Below are positions 7,971 through 15,623 of a stretch of DNA of 37,339 nucleotides, piece by piece. Both the position numbers and the translations under genes were made by a program. The stretch is from a virus. The DNA is taken from IMG/VR virus record IMGVR_UViG_3300020469_002998, positions 1 to 37,339 of that record, one strand, 5' to 3'. How positions within the stretch are numbered: the stretch's first letter is position 1; each line of letters begins with the position of its first letter. Below the pieces are notes generated by a model that searched no databases, was not told the origin of the DNA, and saw only the letters and a list, made by a program, of their open reading frames with translations.

Positions 7971-8921
7971 ATGGCATTAAAACTACCAGAACATTTAAGT
8001 TATAGCAAAGAAGAAATAGAAAAACTAAGAACGCAAAAAATATTTCGTTATGGAGATGTTAAAAGATTTGACGATGAATTAGATTTTCTTATGGGATTCG
8101 TTCCTGACTTGGTAAAAGATTTCCTTACAGAGTATGAGGATATTCAAGCATGTTTAGAAAAAGGAACTACCTCTGCAATGGGAGCAATATATTCTCAACT
8201 TAAACGAAGCAAAGAGGGTTCGCCTGATAAAGCATTAAGAAATAAAGCAACCCTACAAGGCAACGAAGATATTAAGGAACTTGACATAGGTGATGATTCT
8301 TTTTTAAAAGGTCAAACAGATGAAGATGGAAAAATAACTACTGATGCTTGGCGAGTATTAGTTATGAAATATCATAATCCTAATATAGTTGGTAAAGGTC
8401 AAGACCAAGGTGTTCAAGAAAGAATGCTTAGACTAAGACAAGCACAAGATGGTTATAGAGCATCAGCATTTCCAACTATGATGAAGATTGCTAATCATTA
8501 TAAAGATTTATGCCCTGTGTTAGAATATAGTATTTTACCAGCTCAAAGTATTATTGAAAGACATATAGGAATAGAAAATAAAAAGGGAGAGAATATAAGA
8601 ATACATATTCCTTTAATTATTCCTGAAGGAGATTTATATTTAGAAGCTACTGGCGAGGAAGTTGATTGGCAACATCCATGGGGATTTAATAATCAACATA
8701 TGCACAGTGCTCATAATAATTCAGATGAACATAGATTAATTATGTTGATTGATTTGAAAAGAACATTTGTTGGTATTCCACCAGCAAAACATTTTAAGGA
8801 TATGACCATGGAAGAAATAGGTGATGTCCATTTTAAATATGCTAGGGATAATGAAAGATCTCAACCAAAGATATCTTCATCATTATCAAATAAATTTAGA
8901 GACCCAGAGGAGTACATATAA
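7971..8921 (+). CDS. Aspartyl/asparaginyl beta-hydroxylase-like oxygenase
   Basis: A 316-residue protein starting just after nrdA. The C-terminal half resembles the Asp_Arg_Hydrox fold: an ILPAQSIIERHIG strand, then IRIHIPLIIP, a GEEVDWQHPWGFNN turn and HSAHNNSDEHRLIMLIDL, with His residues placed to bind iron and an Arg for 2-oxoglutarate. The first 130 residues are helical, charged and unlike the family. Members hydroxylate protein side chains or modify lipids. The stop overlaps the next start as TAATG. The family call is moderate because the HxD is replaced by a looser His arrangement. Confidence 0.6.
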   Translation: MALKLPEHLSYSKEEIEKLRTQKIFRYGDVKRFDDELDFLMGFVPDLVKDFLTEYEDIQACLEKGTTSAMGAIYSQLKRSKEGSPDKALRNKATLQGNEDIKELDIGDDSFLKGQTDEDGKITTDAWRVLVMKYHNPNIVGKGQDQGVQERMLRLRQAQDGYRASAFPTMMKIANHYKDLCPVLEYSILPAQSIIERHIGIENKKGENIRIHIPLIIPEGDLYLEATGEEVDWQHPWGFNNQHMHSAHNNSDEHRLIMLIDLKRTFVGIPPAKHFKDMTMEEIGDVHFKYARDNERSQPKISSSLSNKFRDPEEYI

Positions 8922-9130
8922 TGCCAACAAAATTTAAGAAAGATGAAATAATAGTTAAGAGAACTCCTGATGGGAAACAATCTAAAACTAAAAAGAGACA
9001 CTATATTCACACTATAAACAAAGATGAATTAATTAAAACTTTGAATAATACTTCAAGTGGTAAATTAAAACAAAAAATAAGAAACGAATTAACCAAAAGG
9101 GGAATCACTCTAGTAAGGAAAGCATCATGA
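8921..9130 (+). CDS. Small basic protein, function unknown
   Basis: A 69-residue, strongly Lys/Arg-rich protein starting within the preceding stop codon (TAATG). The pattern KRTPDGKQSKTKKRHYIHTINKDEL is the kind found in small conserved proteins of marine T4-like phages and would suit nucleic-acid binding. No zinc-binding or helix-turn-helix motif is clear. Its stop overlaps the next gene (ATGA). Confidence 0.6.
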   Translation: MPTKFKKDEIIVKRTPDGKQSKTKKRHYIHTINKDELIKTLNNTSSGKLKQKIRNELTKRGITLVRKAS

Positions 9131-9534
9131 GAAACTGGATACGAAATACTGCTTATGTCCTTATAGCATTAGTTGCTTTATCAGGTTGTGCCAGTTTAAA
9201 AGGATTAATTCCTTCAGGCTGGGACAGTAATGAAATGTTATGGATAGCAGAGATGCAGTATGACATTCGTAATATCGAATGTGAAGGAGATAACAAACTA
9301 GCGACAGTAGAAAAAGTTTGGAGAACAAAAGAAATTTTATGGTGGTATGCTCAAGCCAATAGACATGCAGATGTCGTTGAGTTGATACGACCATTTAGTG
9401 AAAGTATGGAAGGAATATATATGTCTGCTAAAGCAGATAAGTTAAGAAAACCATACTGCGTAAACAAGGTTATCATATTGACTATACAAGTTGATGAGAT
9501 AGCAGAAGCACTAGCATCAAGGAGAAAGCGATGA
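9127..9534 (+). CDS. Predicted lipoprotein, function unknown
   Basis: A 135-residue protein with a clear type II signal peptide: basic MRNWIRN, a hydrophobic core and the lipobox ALSGC, with lipidation at about residue 21. Ala and Ser at +2 and +3 predict outer-membrane sorting. The mature part is helical, with a pair of Trp residues and two Cys residues (NIECEGD and KPYCVNK) that could form a disulfide. It is coupled on both sides by ATGA overlaps, inside the nucleotide-metabolism cluster. A phage lipoprotein here might block superinfection or act in envelope remodelling; neither is shown. Confidence 0.75.
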   Translation: MRNWIRNTAYVLIALVALSGCASLKGLIPSGWDSNEMLWIAEMQYDIRNIECEGDNKLATVEKVWRTKEILWWYAQANRHADVVELIRPFSESMEGIYMSAKADKLRKPYCVNKVIILTIQVDEIAEALASRRKR

Positions 9535-9806
9535 CACAAAGATTAATTATCATGGGTAAAAATAATTGCCCATATTGTGACTTAGCGAAAAGACATTTAG
9601 ACGATAATAGTATTCCATATGATTACATCAAAATAGATGAAGACATGGATGCATATACTGAATTTAGAGAGTTTGGATTTCGCTCAGTTCCACAAATTAT
9701 GATGAGAGAAGATGACGGAAAGCTAAAGCTGAAAGTCGAAGGTGGATGGGATGGATTAAAATCTACTCCTATTCAAAATTTACAATCAATGGTTGGAGGA
9801 GAATAA
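9531..9806 (+). CDS. grx: Glutaredoxin
   Basis: A 91-residue protein, the usual size for a phage glutaredoxin. The active site CPYC lies at residues 13-16, followed by the cis-proline segment SVPQIMM and a final GGWDGL turn, all family features. It would pass electrons from glutathione to the NrdA C-terminal Cys pair, and it sits between nrdA and nrdB, as in T4 and cyanophages. Its start overlaps the lipoprotein stop (ATGA). Confidence 0.92.
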   Translation: MTQRLIIMGKNNCPYCDLAKRHLDDNSIPYDYIKIDEDMDAYTEFREFGFRSVPQIMMREDDGKLKLKVEGGWDGLKSTPIQNLQSMVGGE

Positions 9807-10034
9807 ATGATAGACGCATTTAAAGAAATTCGTAATGACGAATGGGCAGCAAAGAAAATAGAACTCGCTGATAAATTTAGTAAGCAGTTAGAATCTGGTG
9901 AACTAAATGAGTGGGAATATAAAGATTTGATGCAAGACCTTACTCGTACTGATGAAATCATGGACAAAGCTAACGCAATGAAAATGAAAGCAGCAGTAGA
10001 AAAAGCTATTTCGATTGCTTTGAAATTTGTTTAA
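9807..10034 (+). CDS. Small helical protein, function unknown
   Basis: A 75-residue protein starting directly after the glutaredoxin stop, with GGAGG upstream. It is entirely helical and charged and contains LESGELNEWEYKDLMQDL. There is no membrane segment or catalytic motif. Placement in the nrd cluster with no gap supports it as a real gene. Confidence 0.6.
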   Translation: MIDAFKEIRNDEWAAKKIELADKFSKQLESGELNEWEYKDLMQDLTRTDEIMDKANAMKMKAAVEKAISIALKFV

Positions 10035-10701
10035 GTTTCAATTCAAAGACTCGGAAGAAGTAATTGACCATGCTTCTCGTGAAAGAATACTAGAGAAAGT
10101 ATATTTTCATAAGAAGTATTGGAAACCCTTATCAGAATATTTCGATTCTAGTTTATTCATGCAACCTGGAATGGAACATATGTATCTATTCGGTGATGGA
10201 TTGTATGTATTACAAGAAAATAATGAGATAGATGAGGAAGTACAGGAGATATTAGATACTGAATTTACAGAACTTATATATACTCCTGTTCTTAAAATTA
10301 TCGAAGAGATGTTTGGCATCGGTGTCAAGGAAGTTTCATACTATAAAGACTTGCCTTTGCCAGGATTTCATATTTATCTAGGCAATGATATAGGACTGAC
10401 TGAAAACAGACCTTATCATACTGACGATAATCTAAGATTTTTCAAACCTGATTTGCTAAGAGAGAATATATACTCTTTTGCAATACCAATCTCACTGCCA
10501 GAATGTGGGGCATGCTTAGATTGGTTGGGTGATTCTAGCGACTACTTTACACATAATTATGAACTCGGCAAAATGCATTTATGGCATGGGATGGTCAAGC
10601 ACCGATTGGGAGCAAAGCCACCGAGCAAAGAAGATAGAATCACTTTACAAGGACATGTATATGTTGATTATAAAAATGGAACTTTAAAAGTTTATTTCTA
10701 G
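10027..10701 (+). CDS. 2OG/Fe(II)-oxygenase-like protein with non-ATG start
   Basis: A frame of about 224 residues. No ATG occurs before 10159, within the folded domain, so a TTG at 10027 overlapping the previous stop is the most likely start; translation would then depend on coupling. The C-terminal half has RPYHTDDNLRFF (HxD iron site), SFAIPISLPECGACLDWLG, then MHLWHGMVKHRLG with candidate distal His residues and a final RITLQGHVYVDY strand bearing the Arg. This order matches the double-stranded beta-helix oxygenases. The target is unknown. It lies directly upstream of nrdB. Confidence 0.6.
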   Translation: MFKFQFKDSEEVIDHASRERILEKVYFHKKYWKPLSEYFDSSLFMQPGMEHMYLFGDGLYVLQENNEIDEEVQEILDTEFTELIYTPVLKIIEEMFGIGVKEVSYYKDLPLPGFHIYLGNDIGLTENRPYHTDDNLRFFKPDLLRENIYSFAIPISLPECGACLDWLGDSSDYFTHNYELGKMHLWHGMVKHRLGAKPPSKEDRITLQGHVYVDYKNGTLKVYF

Positions 10702-10713
10702 GAGGAAACTAAT

Positions 10714-10836
10714 ATGGACATAAATTTAGACGCACAACTCTTCAATGATATAAGTTGGGGAGATGGCATATCATACATTATACTAGGACTGGCAGTTTAT
10801 ATCGTTGTCAGAATTATAAACAAATATACAAGATAG
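10714..10836 (+). CDS. 40-residue single-pass membrane protein
   Basis: ATG at 10714 and TAG at 10834-10836, with AGGAGG 8 bases before the start, one of the best ribosome-binding sites in the window. After an acidic N-terminus (MDINLDAQLFNDI) comes one hydrophobic helix (ISYIILGLAVYIVV) and a basic tail (RIINKYTR), which predicts an N-out, C-in orientation. Similar tiny membrane proteins occur at 13269, 33811 and 37043. Function unknown. Confidence 0.75.
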   Translation: MDINLDAQLFNDISWGDGISYIILGLAVYIVVRIINKYTR

Positions 10837-10844
10837 GAAAAGCA

Positions 10845-11840
10845 ATGGCAAAGAAGCAACTCAAACTAACTGATGAAAGAACATATTTTAAACCTTTTAA
10901 TTATGCTTGGGCATATGATGCATGGCTAAAGCATGAGCAAAGTCATTGGTTGCATACAGAAGTACCAATGATTGAAGATGTTAAAGATTGGAAGACTAAG
11001 ATTACTGCTGAGCAGAAATATTTCTTGACCAATATTTTTAGATTCTTTACTCAGGGAGATATTGATGTTGCTGGTGGTTATGTAAATAACTATCTGCCAT
11101 ATTTTCCACAACCTGAAATCAGAATGATGTTAAGTGGGTTTGCTGCAAGGGAAGCATTACATATTGCAGCATACTCACACTTGATTGAAACTTTAGGAAT
11201 GCCTACAAATACATACCAAGAGTTTGCTGAGTATCAAGAAATGTCTGACAAGCATGAATACTTTATCAAGCTGTCAGAATCTAATGGCAATAAAAGATCT
11301 ATTGCTACTAACATTGCTGCATTCTCAGCTTTCACTGAGGGCATGCAATTATTCTCATCTTTCATTATGCTTTTAAATTTCCCAAGGCATGGTCTAATGA
11401 AAGGCATGGGACAAATCGTGACTTGGTCAATCGTCGATGAAACTCTACACGCAGAAAATATGATTAAACTGTTTAGAACTTATATTGAAGAAAACCCAAG
11501 CATTTGGAATGATAAAACGAAAGGTGACATATATACTATCGCTACCAAGATGACTGAACTTGAAGACAAGTTTATTGATTTATCTTTTGCTATGGGTGAC
11601 ATGCCTGACTTAACAGCAGCAGATGTCAAACAATACATTAGATATATCTGCGATCGTAGATTAATTAGTCTAGGATTGAAAGGAATCTGGAAAGTTAAAA
11701 CTAATCCTCTACCATGGGTTGAAGAAATGATTAATGCTCCAACACATGGAAACTTCTTTGAAAACAGAGTGACTGACTATGCCAAAGGTGCATTAGCAGG
11801 AGACTGGCAAGAAGTGTGGGGAGTAAGTGCGACTGGATAG
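10845..11840 (+). CDS. nrdB: Ribonucleotide reductase small subunit, class I
   Basis: A 331-residue protein. The frame opens at 10755, but the ATG at 10845 (MAKKQLK) starts the family sequence. The di-iron and radical residues are visible: TQGDIDVAGG holds the first Asp, REALHIAAYS gives ExxH plus the radical Tyr four residues after the His, TEGMQLFSS a Glu, and DETLHAEN the last ExxH. All features of a class Ia radical-generating subunit are intact. It pairs with NrdA encoded 2.9 kb upstream; glutaredoxin and small genes fill the space between. Confidence 0.95.
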   Translation: MAKKQLKLTDERTYFKPFNYAWAYDAWLKHEQSHWLHTEVPMIEDVKDWKTKITAEQKYFLTNIFRFFTQGDIDVAGGYVNNYLPYFPQPEIRMMLSGFAAREALHIAAYSHLIETLGMPTNTYQEFAEYQEMSDKHEYFIKLSESNGNKRSIATNIAAFSAFTEGMQLFSSFIMLLNFPRHGLMKGMGQIVTWSIVDETLHAENMIKLFRTYIEENPSIWNDKTKGDIYTIATKMTELEDKFIDLSFAMGDMPDLTAADVKQYIRYICDRRLISLGLKGIWKVKTNPLPWVEEMINAPTHGNFFENRVTDYAKGALAGDWQEVWGVSATG

Positions 11841-11851
11841 TATAACTAAAT

Positions 11852-12037
11852 ATGAGTAATAATAAGAAATACAAATTTAAATGTAATTCATGCTCAGCAG
11901 AATACTCTATTTCATTTGAGCCAATAGAAGATAATATTTATGGGCAAGACATAATCTGTTGCCCATTCTGTGGCGATGATTGTGATAGACCTGAGGATGG
12001 ACTTGAGGAAGAAGAAGATAATGAAGATATTGGTTGA
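11852..12037 (+). CDS. Small zinc-ribbon protein
   Basis: A 61-residue protein with two Cys pairs, CNSC (about residues 11-14) and CPFC (about 31-34), followed by an acidic tail. This four-Cys spacing is a small zinc ribbon. A further Cys pair (IICC) and DDCD lie beside it. Small zinc-ribbon proteins of this type occur in T4-like phages, where they may bind nucleic acid or RNA polymerase. The end overlaps the next gene by 17 bases. Confidence 0.7.
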   Translation: MSNNKKYKFKCNSCSAEYSISFEPIEDNIYGQDIICCPFCGDDCDRPEDGLEEEEDNEDIG

Positions 12038-12806
12038 TGTAATTAGTCATGATAGAACTCCAAAAGATACAAAATTAAACTTACTCGAAGACTTAAAAGA
12101 GTATGATGTTGATGTTGTTGAAACTATCAAAGCATATGGGACTCCCCTTACATATCAAGGAAAGCAACAAAATTTAGATAGGGAAAGATTTATTATAAAT
12201 CATACTGACAATGATTTTGTTATTCACATGCGTGGTGCTTCTAAAGTATCTAGAGACTTTTCTACAGTTATTGATTATGTTAATAATAATGAAGTAGATA
12301 TATTATTTCAATCTGGTAGACGAGAACTTTATATCGACGATACCTTATATGAAAAGAATGACCAATTCTTAAGAGCAATTCTAGAGGAGTATTGTGAGCA
12401 AGGTAAAAATGTTGCTTACAAATATCCAGTTGAGTACATACAAAATATTATGTTATCTTGTGCACCTTTTATAAAACAATATGTTCCTTATACTAATGAG
12501 CAAGGTGCTCATAATGTTATCATAGGATATTCTAAAAAGTTTGCTAATGCTTTTTTATTCAACGAATTTATTAATCCTAATGAAGTATTAACTTGTCATG
12601 ATGCCCTGATGACAGCTTCAAGGGAAAAACTAAAAGTCAAATATATAAAATCTAATGCAATATGGGCAGAAGATATTACTATGGAAGAAGCAGTAAATGC
12701 TGGCATATGGGAAAGCTATGACGACTCATGGAAATCTTATATGAAGAAAGCCATACCCAAATTTACCAAGAACATCCTTGGTAGAAAAATCGAGTTTATC
12801 AATTAA
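12021..12806 (+). CDS. Hypothetical protein, possibly sugar-nucleotide related
   Basis: A 261-residue protein. The ATG at 12021 (MKILVDVISHDRTP) is chosen over the track-length frame because it starts with a beta strand and is preceded by GAGGAAGAAG. The pattern of strands and acidic patches (NDFVIHMRG, VDILFQSGRREL, DDTLYEKND) has a faint look of a nucleotide-sugar fold, but no DxD or other decisive motif is clear. The gene ends just before a late-type promoter. I do not recognise its family. Confidence 0.55.
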   Translation: MKILVDVISHDRTPKDTKLNLLEDLKEYDVDVVETIKAYGTPLTYQGKQQNLDRERFIINHTDNDFVIHMRGASKVSRDFSTVIDYVNNNEVDILFQSGRRELYIDDTLYEKNDQFLRAILEEYCEQGKNVAYKYPVEYIQNIMLSCAPFIKQYVPYTNEQGAHNVIIGYSKKFANAFLFNEFINPNEVLTCHDALMTASREKLKVKYIKSNAIWAEDITMEEAVNAGIWESYDDSWKSYMKKAIPKFTKNILGRKIEFIN

Positions 12807-12831
12807 ACTCTAATTCCAACCTCCAACATAC

Positions 12832-12838
12832 CTAAATA
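12832..12838 (+). promoter_or_regulatory. Late-type promoter motif CTAAATA
   Basis: CTAAATA lies 7 bases before the ATG at 12846 and in a gap of 39 bases. T4-like late promoters centre on TATAAATA, and initiation usually falls about 6 bases after it, which would place the start at or next to the ATG. No Shine-Dalgarno sequence precedes the ATG. Short and AT-rich, so moderate confidence. Confidence 0.45.
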
Positions 12839-12845
12839 TACTTAC

Positions 12846-13265
12846 ATGACTTGGTTATTAGAAGACAATGTCTTCACTGATTATGAAGATTATTATGGTT
12901 TCATTTATGAGATCACCTGTAAAAAAACAGGTCGATCTTACATTGGTCGAAAATATTTTACAAAAGCGAAAACTCTACAGCCATTGAAAGGCAGAAAAAA
13001 TAAAAGAAGAAGTAGAGTTGAAAGTGATTGGCAAAATTATTGGGGATCGTCAACAATCCTACACGAAGATATAATTAAAAAAGGCGAAAGTAATTTCGAG
13101 AGAAAGATACTTCGTCTTTGCAAGACTCGTGGAGAAGTAAATTACTGGGAAGTTAAGATAATGTTTGATAACAATGTGTTGAGTGCTAAACTTCCTAATG
13201 GTGACTACAAATATTACAACGAAAATATTATGATGAAATTTACAAGATCTAATATAGGAGGATAA
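12846..13265 (+). CDS. GIY-YIG-like endonuclease
   Basis: A 139-residue protein. Residues about 16-37 read YYGFIYEITCKKTGRSYIGRKYF, the two half-motifs (YGFIYEI and SYIGRKYF) of a GIY-YIG nuclease with the catalytic Tyr and Arg. Then come a basic region, SDWQNYWGSS, and a GEVNYWEVKIMF helix with the metal-binding Glu. Related proteins in T4-like phages are Seg-type homing endonucleases. No intron or split gene is visible around it, so it may be a free-standing homing or repair nuclease. Confidence 0.75.
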   Translation: MTWLLEDNVFTDYEDYYGFIYEITCKKTGRSYIGRKYFTKAKTLQPLKGRKNKRRSRVESDWQNYWGSSTILHEDIIKKGESNFERKILRLCKTRGEVNYWEVKIMFDNNVLSAKLPNGDYKYYNENIMMKFTRSNIGG

Positions 13266-13268
13266 TAT

Positions 13269-13415
13269 ATGTGGAATCTTACTGATATAAAAGACTGGAT
13301 AATCGACACCAAAGACACTATTATGTGGAAGTGGCACGACATGTCTAGAGCAAATAAAATAATGGCAATCGGCTTAACAGTTATTGCTATTTGGATTATT
13401 ACAAAATTTGTATAA
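13269..13415 (+). CDS. 48-residue single-pass membrane protein
   Basis: ATG at 13269 with AGGAGG 8 bases upstream, and TAA at 13413-13415. The N-terminal part is amphipathic and Trp-rich (MWNLTDIKDW, MWKWHDM), followed by a C-terminal helix (IMAIGLTVIAIWIITKFV). This is a typical small phage membrane protein. It directly follows the endonuclease gene and precedes a stable UUCG hairpin. Function unknown. Confidence 0.7.
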   Translation: MWNLTDIKDWIIDTKDTIMWKWHDMSRANKIMAIGLTVIAIWIITKFV

Positions 13416-13426
13416 TCAAAAACTGG

Positions 13427-13444
13427 TGGGGACTTCGGTCCCCA
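13427..13444 (+). promoter_or_regulatory. UUCG-capped hairpin before a strong ribosome-binding site
   Basis: TGGGGAC, TTCG, GTCCCCA forms a perfect 7-bp stem with a C(UUCG)G tetraloop, an exceptionally stable RNA hairpin. No T tract follows. AAAGGAGG begins 3 bases after the 3' arm and the next ATG is at 13461. It could be a weak terminator, an RNase barrier protecting the downstream message, or a processing site. Its placement just ahead of the ribosome-binding site favours a role in stabilising the downstream mRNA. Confidence 0.7.
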
Positions 13445-13460
13445 TCAAAGGAGGACTATT

Positions 13461-14741
13461 ATGTTCATGAAAATATTAATGTTGGGGACTGCCTTAACTA
13501 TATCTGCCATTGCTGCATACTACTCAATTATTGGGTTAGCAACTATTTTTGCTGCAGCAGTTGTACCAGTTATAATTATGGGGTCTGCCATGGAAGTAGG
13601 AAAGCTGGTCACAGTTGTCTATCTACATAGATACTGGAATCAAGCACAGTTCTTCCTTAAATCATATTTAATGTTCGCTGTGTTTTTCTTAATGTTTATT
13701 ACTAGTATGGGTATATTTGGCTTTTTAAGTAAAGCACATATTGAACAAACTGCTCTATCAGATGAGCAGATAGCACTTGCTGAAACTATTGACGATAAAT
13801 TAATTCGTTCAGAAACTAAGATTGAAAGATGGGATGCTGAGATAAATAGGTTGCTACAACCTAACAGTGAAAGAGTTGATGTTCAAATAGGTAATGAGCA
13901 AGACACTTTAAATGGTTTATACGATAGGATAGCTGAAGAAAAAAAAGCAGCAAACGATGCATTTAATCAAAAACTAAAAACAATTAATGCAACTGTCACT
14001 GGCTTTGGTTCAGGTGCTGCTAAAAGAGAACAAGTAGATGCAGCAAATACTGAACTAAAAAAAGAACTTACTGCTATTGACAGAAAGTATAGTAAACAAA
14101 TAAAAGAATTAGAAGAAGTAATTAAATCTTATCGTATTACTGCTGAATCTAAAACAGATGATATAGATGGTAAGATACTAATTCTAGAAACTAATATAGA
14201 AAAAGAGCAAGTAAATGCTGACGAACTAATAGAACAAAAAATGGTTTATGAAAAAGAGTTTCGTAAACTTGAAGCTGAGGTTGGTCCAGTAAAATACATT
14301 GCTGAATTAGTTTATGGTGAAGCTGATAAGTCAGTTCTTGAGGATGCTGTAAGATGGGTTATAATAATCTTATGTATTGTATTTGACCCATTAGCAGTAG
14401 CACTATTAATCGCTTGGAATGGCATGATTGAACAGCCAAAGCGAGGTGTACGATTACCTGAAAAAAAGTTAAAGCCGAGCGATGATGCTCGGTGGTACTG
14501 GCAAAAGATACAAAAAGATCTTGATAAAGTCAAAGAAGATAAAATAAAAAATCATATTGACAGTCTTCCTGAAAAAAGGGAAGATGCTCCAGGTCCTAGC
14601 ATTGTATCTGCACCTAAAGCACCAATGGAAAAGCCTGAGGAAGTTGATCCAGACAACCAGCCATATAATCCAGAGTCCTTTGAAATAAGGTCTGATATTA
14701 AGGAGATGATCCGCAAGAAAGATTCGGAAAACCCTAAATAG
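13461..14741 (+). CDS. Large membrane/coiled-coil protein
   Basis: A 426-residue protein with AAAGGAGG 7 bases before the ATG. The N-terminus has two or three membrane helices (about residues 1-75, including a MFAVFFLMFITSMGIFGFL helix). A long coiled coil covers about 85-280, then another membrane helix (WVIIILCIVFDPLAVALLIAW, about 294-314), and a Pro/Glu-rich soluble tail. It would be anchored by both ends with the coiled coil on one side of the membrane. Marine phages often carry proteins like this of unknown role. It leads a block of membrane proteins ending in the curli island. Confidence 0.65.
   Translation: MFMKILMLGTALTISAIAAYYSIIGLATIFAAAVVPVIIMGSAMEVGKLVTVVYLHRYWNQAQFFLKSYLMFAVFFLMFITSMGIFGFLSKAHIEQTALSDEQIALAETIDDKLIRSETKIERWDAEINRLLQPNSERVDVQIGNEQDTLNGLYDRIAEEKKAANDAFNQKLKTINATVTGFGSGAAKREQVDAANTELKKELTAIDRKYSKQIKELEEVIKSYRITAESKTDDIDGKILILETNIEKEQVNADELIEQKMVYEKEFRKLEAEVGPVKYIAELVYGEADKSVLEDAVRWVIIILCIVFDPLAVALLIAWNGMIEQPKRGVRLPEKKLKPSDDARWYWQKIQKDLDKVKEDKIKNHIDSLPEKREDAPGPSIVSAPKAPMEKPEEVDPDNQPYNPESFEIRSDIKEMIRKKDSENPK
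14734..14740 (+). promoter_or_regulatory. Late-type promoter motif CTAAATA
   Basis: CTAAATA overlaps the stop of the coiled-coil membrane protein. The next ATG is at 14780 with AAAGGTGG before it, so here a normal leader of about 35 bases would be made. The match is one base from TATAAATA. It could drive the membrane-protein and curli genes that follow. Confidence 0.4.
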
Positions 14742-14779
14742 TCATCTAATACTTTACTTTATTAAAGGTGGATTAAAAG

Positions 14780-15073
14780 ATGGCAAAGAAAGATTTTGAC
14801 TTAGATGGCGACGGAATCACTACCAAAGAAGAGATAGAGTCAGCCAAATTACTCAAAGAAGCAGAGTCAGCAGAAGAAAAAGCTGATACCCAGAGACGAA
14901 TGGCATGGATAGCAATGATATCTATGCTTGGCTTTACTGGATTTTTATTCCTCCCCTTTATGTCCGACGCACGAGTGTCAGCACTCGGAGATCTACTTGG
15001 TCTATTTTACATAGCACAAGCTGGTGTAGTTGGAGCATACATGGGAATGTCTGCATACATGAGTAGAAAATAA
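14780..15073 (+). CDS. EF-hand-like small membrane protein
   Basis: A 97-residue protein preceded by AAAGGTGG. Residues 6-17 (DLDGDGITTKEE) match the DxDxDG...E calcium loop of an EF-hand. A charged helix follows, then two membrane helices (about 42-62 and 70-92, containing WIAMISMLGFTGFLFLPF and LLGLFYIAQAGVVGAYMG). Similar EF-hand plus two-helix proteins occur in marine T4-like phages. It could be a calcium-sensitive holin-type or envelope protein, but function is unproven. A second EF-hand-like protein starts at 37182. Confidence 0.65.
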   Translation: MAKKDFDLDGDGITTKEEIESAKLLKEAESAEEKADTQRRMAWIAMISMLGFTGFLFLPFMSDARVSALGDLLGLFYIAQAGVVGAYMGMSAYMSRK

Positions 15074-15085
15074 CAAACGATAATT

Positions 15086-15367
15086 ATGGATGATATATTT
15101 TTATTGATAGGCGAGTTGGGTCTGCCGATAGCAGGCTGTGTATTTCTTGGTGGCTTCATATATGTGATTTTAAAGTACATATTAAGCGATGTCACTGAGC
15201 AGGTATCTACTATGCATGGAATCATATCCATGCTCGATAATCGCATTAAAAATATGAATAATGATATGATTAAACTTGATATACTAATCTCTCATTCATT
15301 AGAATTAAAGCCAGACGAGGAACGCATCGCTAGAGCCGATGGGAAAGAAGATGCTCGTCGTGATTGA
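15086..15367 (+). CDS. Small membrane/coiled-coil protein (paralogue 1)
   Basis: A 93-residue protein: one N-terminal membrane helix (about residues 5-32, LPIAGCVFLGGFIYVILKYIL) followed by a coiled coil with MLDNRIKNMNNDMIKLDILI. The next gene has the same layout and similar segments, so the two are probably tandem duplicates. Size and topology resemble BhlA/UviB-type holin-like proteins. Its last 29 bases overlap the next gene. Confidence 0.6.
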   Translation: MDDIFLLIGELGLPIAGCVFLGGFIYVILKYILSDVTEQVSTMHGIISMLDNRIKNMNNDMIKLDILISHSLELKPDEERIARADGKEDARRD

Positions 15368-15623
15368 TATTATTAATGAGTATGGCTTCCCAGTGGTTGC
15401 TGTTGTTGGTATGGGTTGGTTCATCTGGTTCATATACAGCTATATCACTGAAAAGATTGCTGCCAAATTAGATAATGCTAACAAAGTATTAATAGCATTA
15501 ATAGATAGAATTCGTATGTTAGATAACGATATTATAAGACTAAAGTCTAAAATTAATACAGTAATAGAACTGAAAGAATTACACGCAAACAAGGAAGAAA
15601 AAAAAGATGAAAATACTAAATAA
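15339..15623 (+). CDS. Small membrane/coiled-coil protein (paralogue 2)
   Basis: A 94-residue protein starting inside the preceding gene; an ATG at 15351 is an alternative. Layout matches paralogue 1: one membrane helix (FPVVAVVGMGWFIWFIYSYI), then a coiled coil with ALIDRIRMLDNDIIRLKSKI, which parallels the other protein's MLDNRIKNMNNDMIKLD. Heterodimer formation or divergence of a holin-like pair is possible. It overlaps the CsgF start, so it may be translationally coupled to the curli genes. Confidence 0.6.
   Translation: MGKKMLVVIDIINEYGFPVVAVVGMGWFIWFIYSYITEKIAAKLDNANKVLIALIDRIRMLDNDIIRLKSKINTVIELKELHANKEEKKDENTK

Noticed and set aside
11846-11852. CTAAAT directly before the ATG of the zinc-ribbon gene as another late promoter
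   Set aside because: The motif touches the ATG, so transcription would begin inside the gene.
14752-14776. CTTTACTTT near 14752 as a sixth promoter copy
   Set aside because: The expected position of the -10 falls on the start codon of 14780 and shows no TAnAAT.
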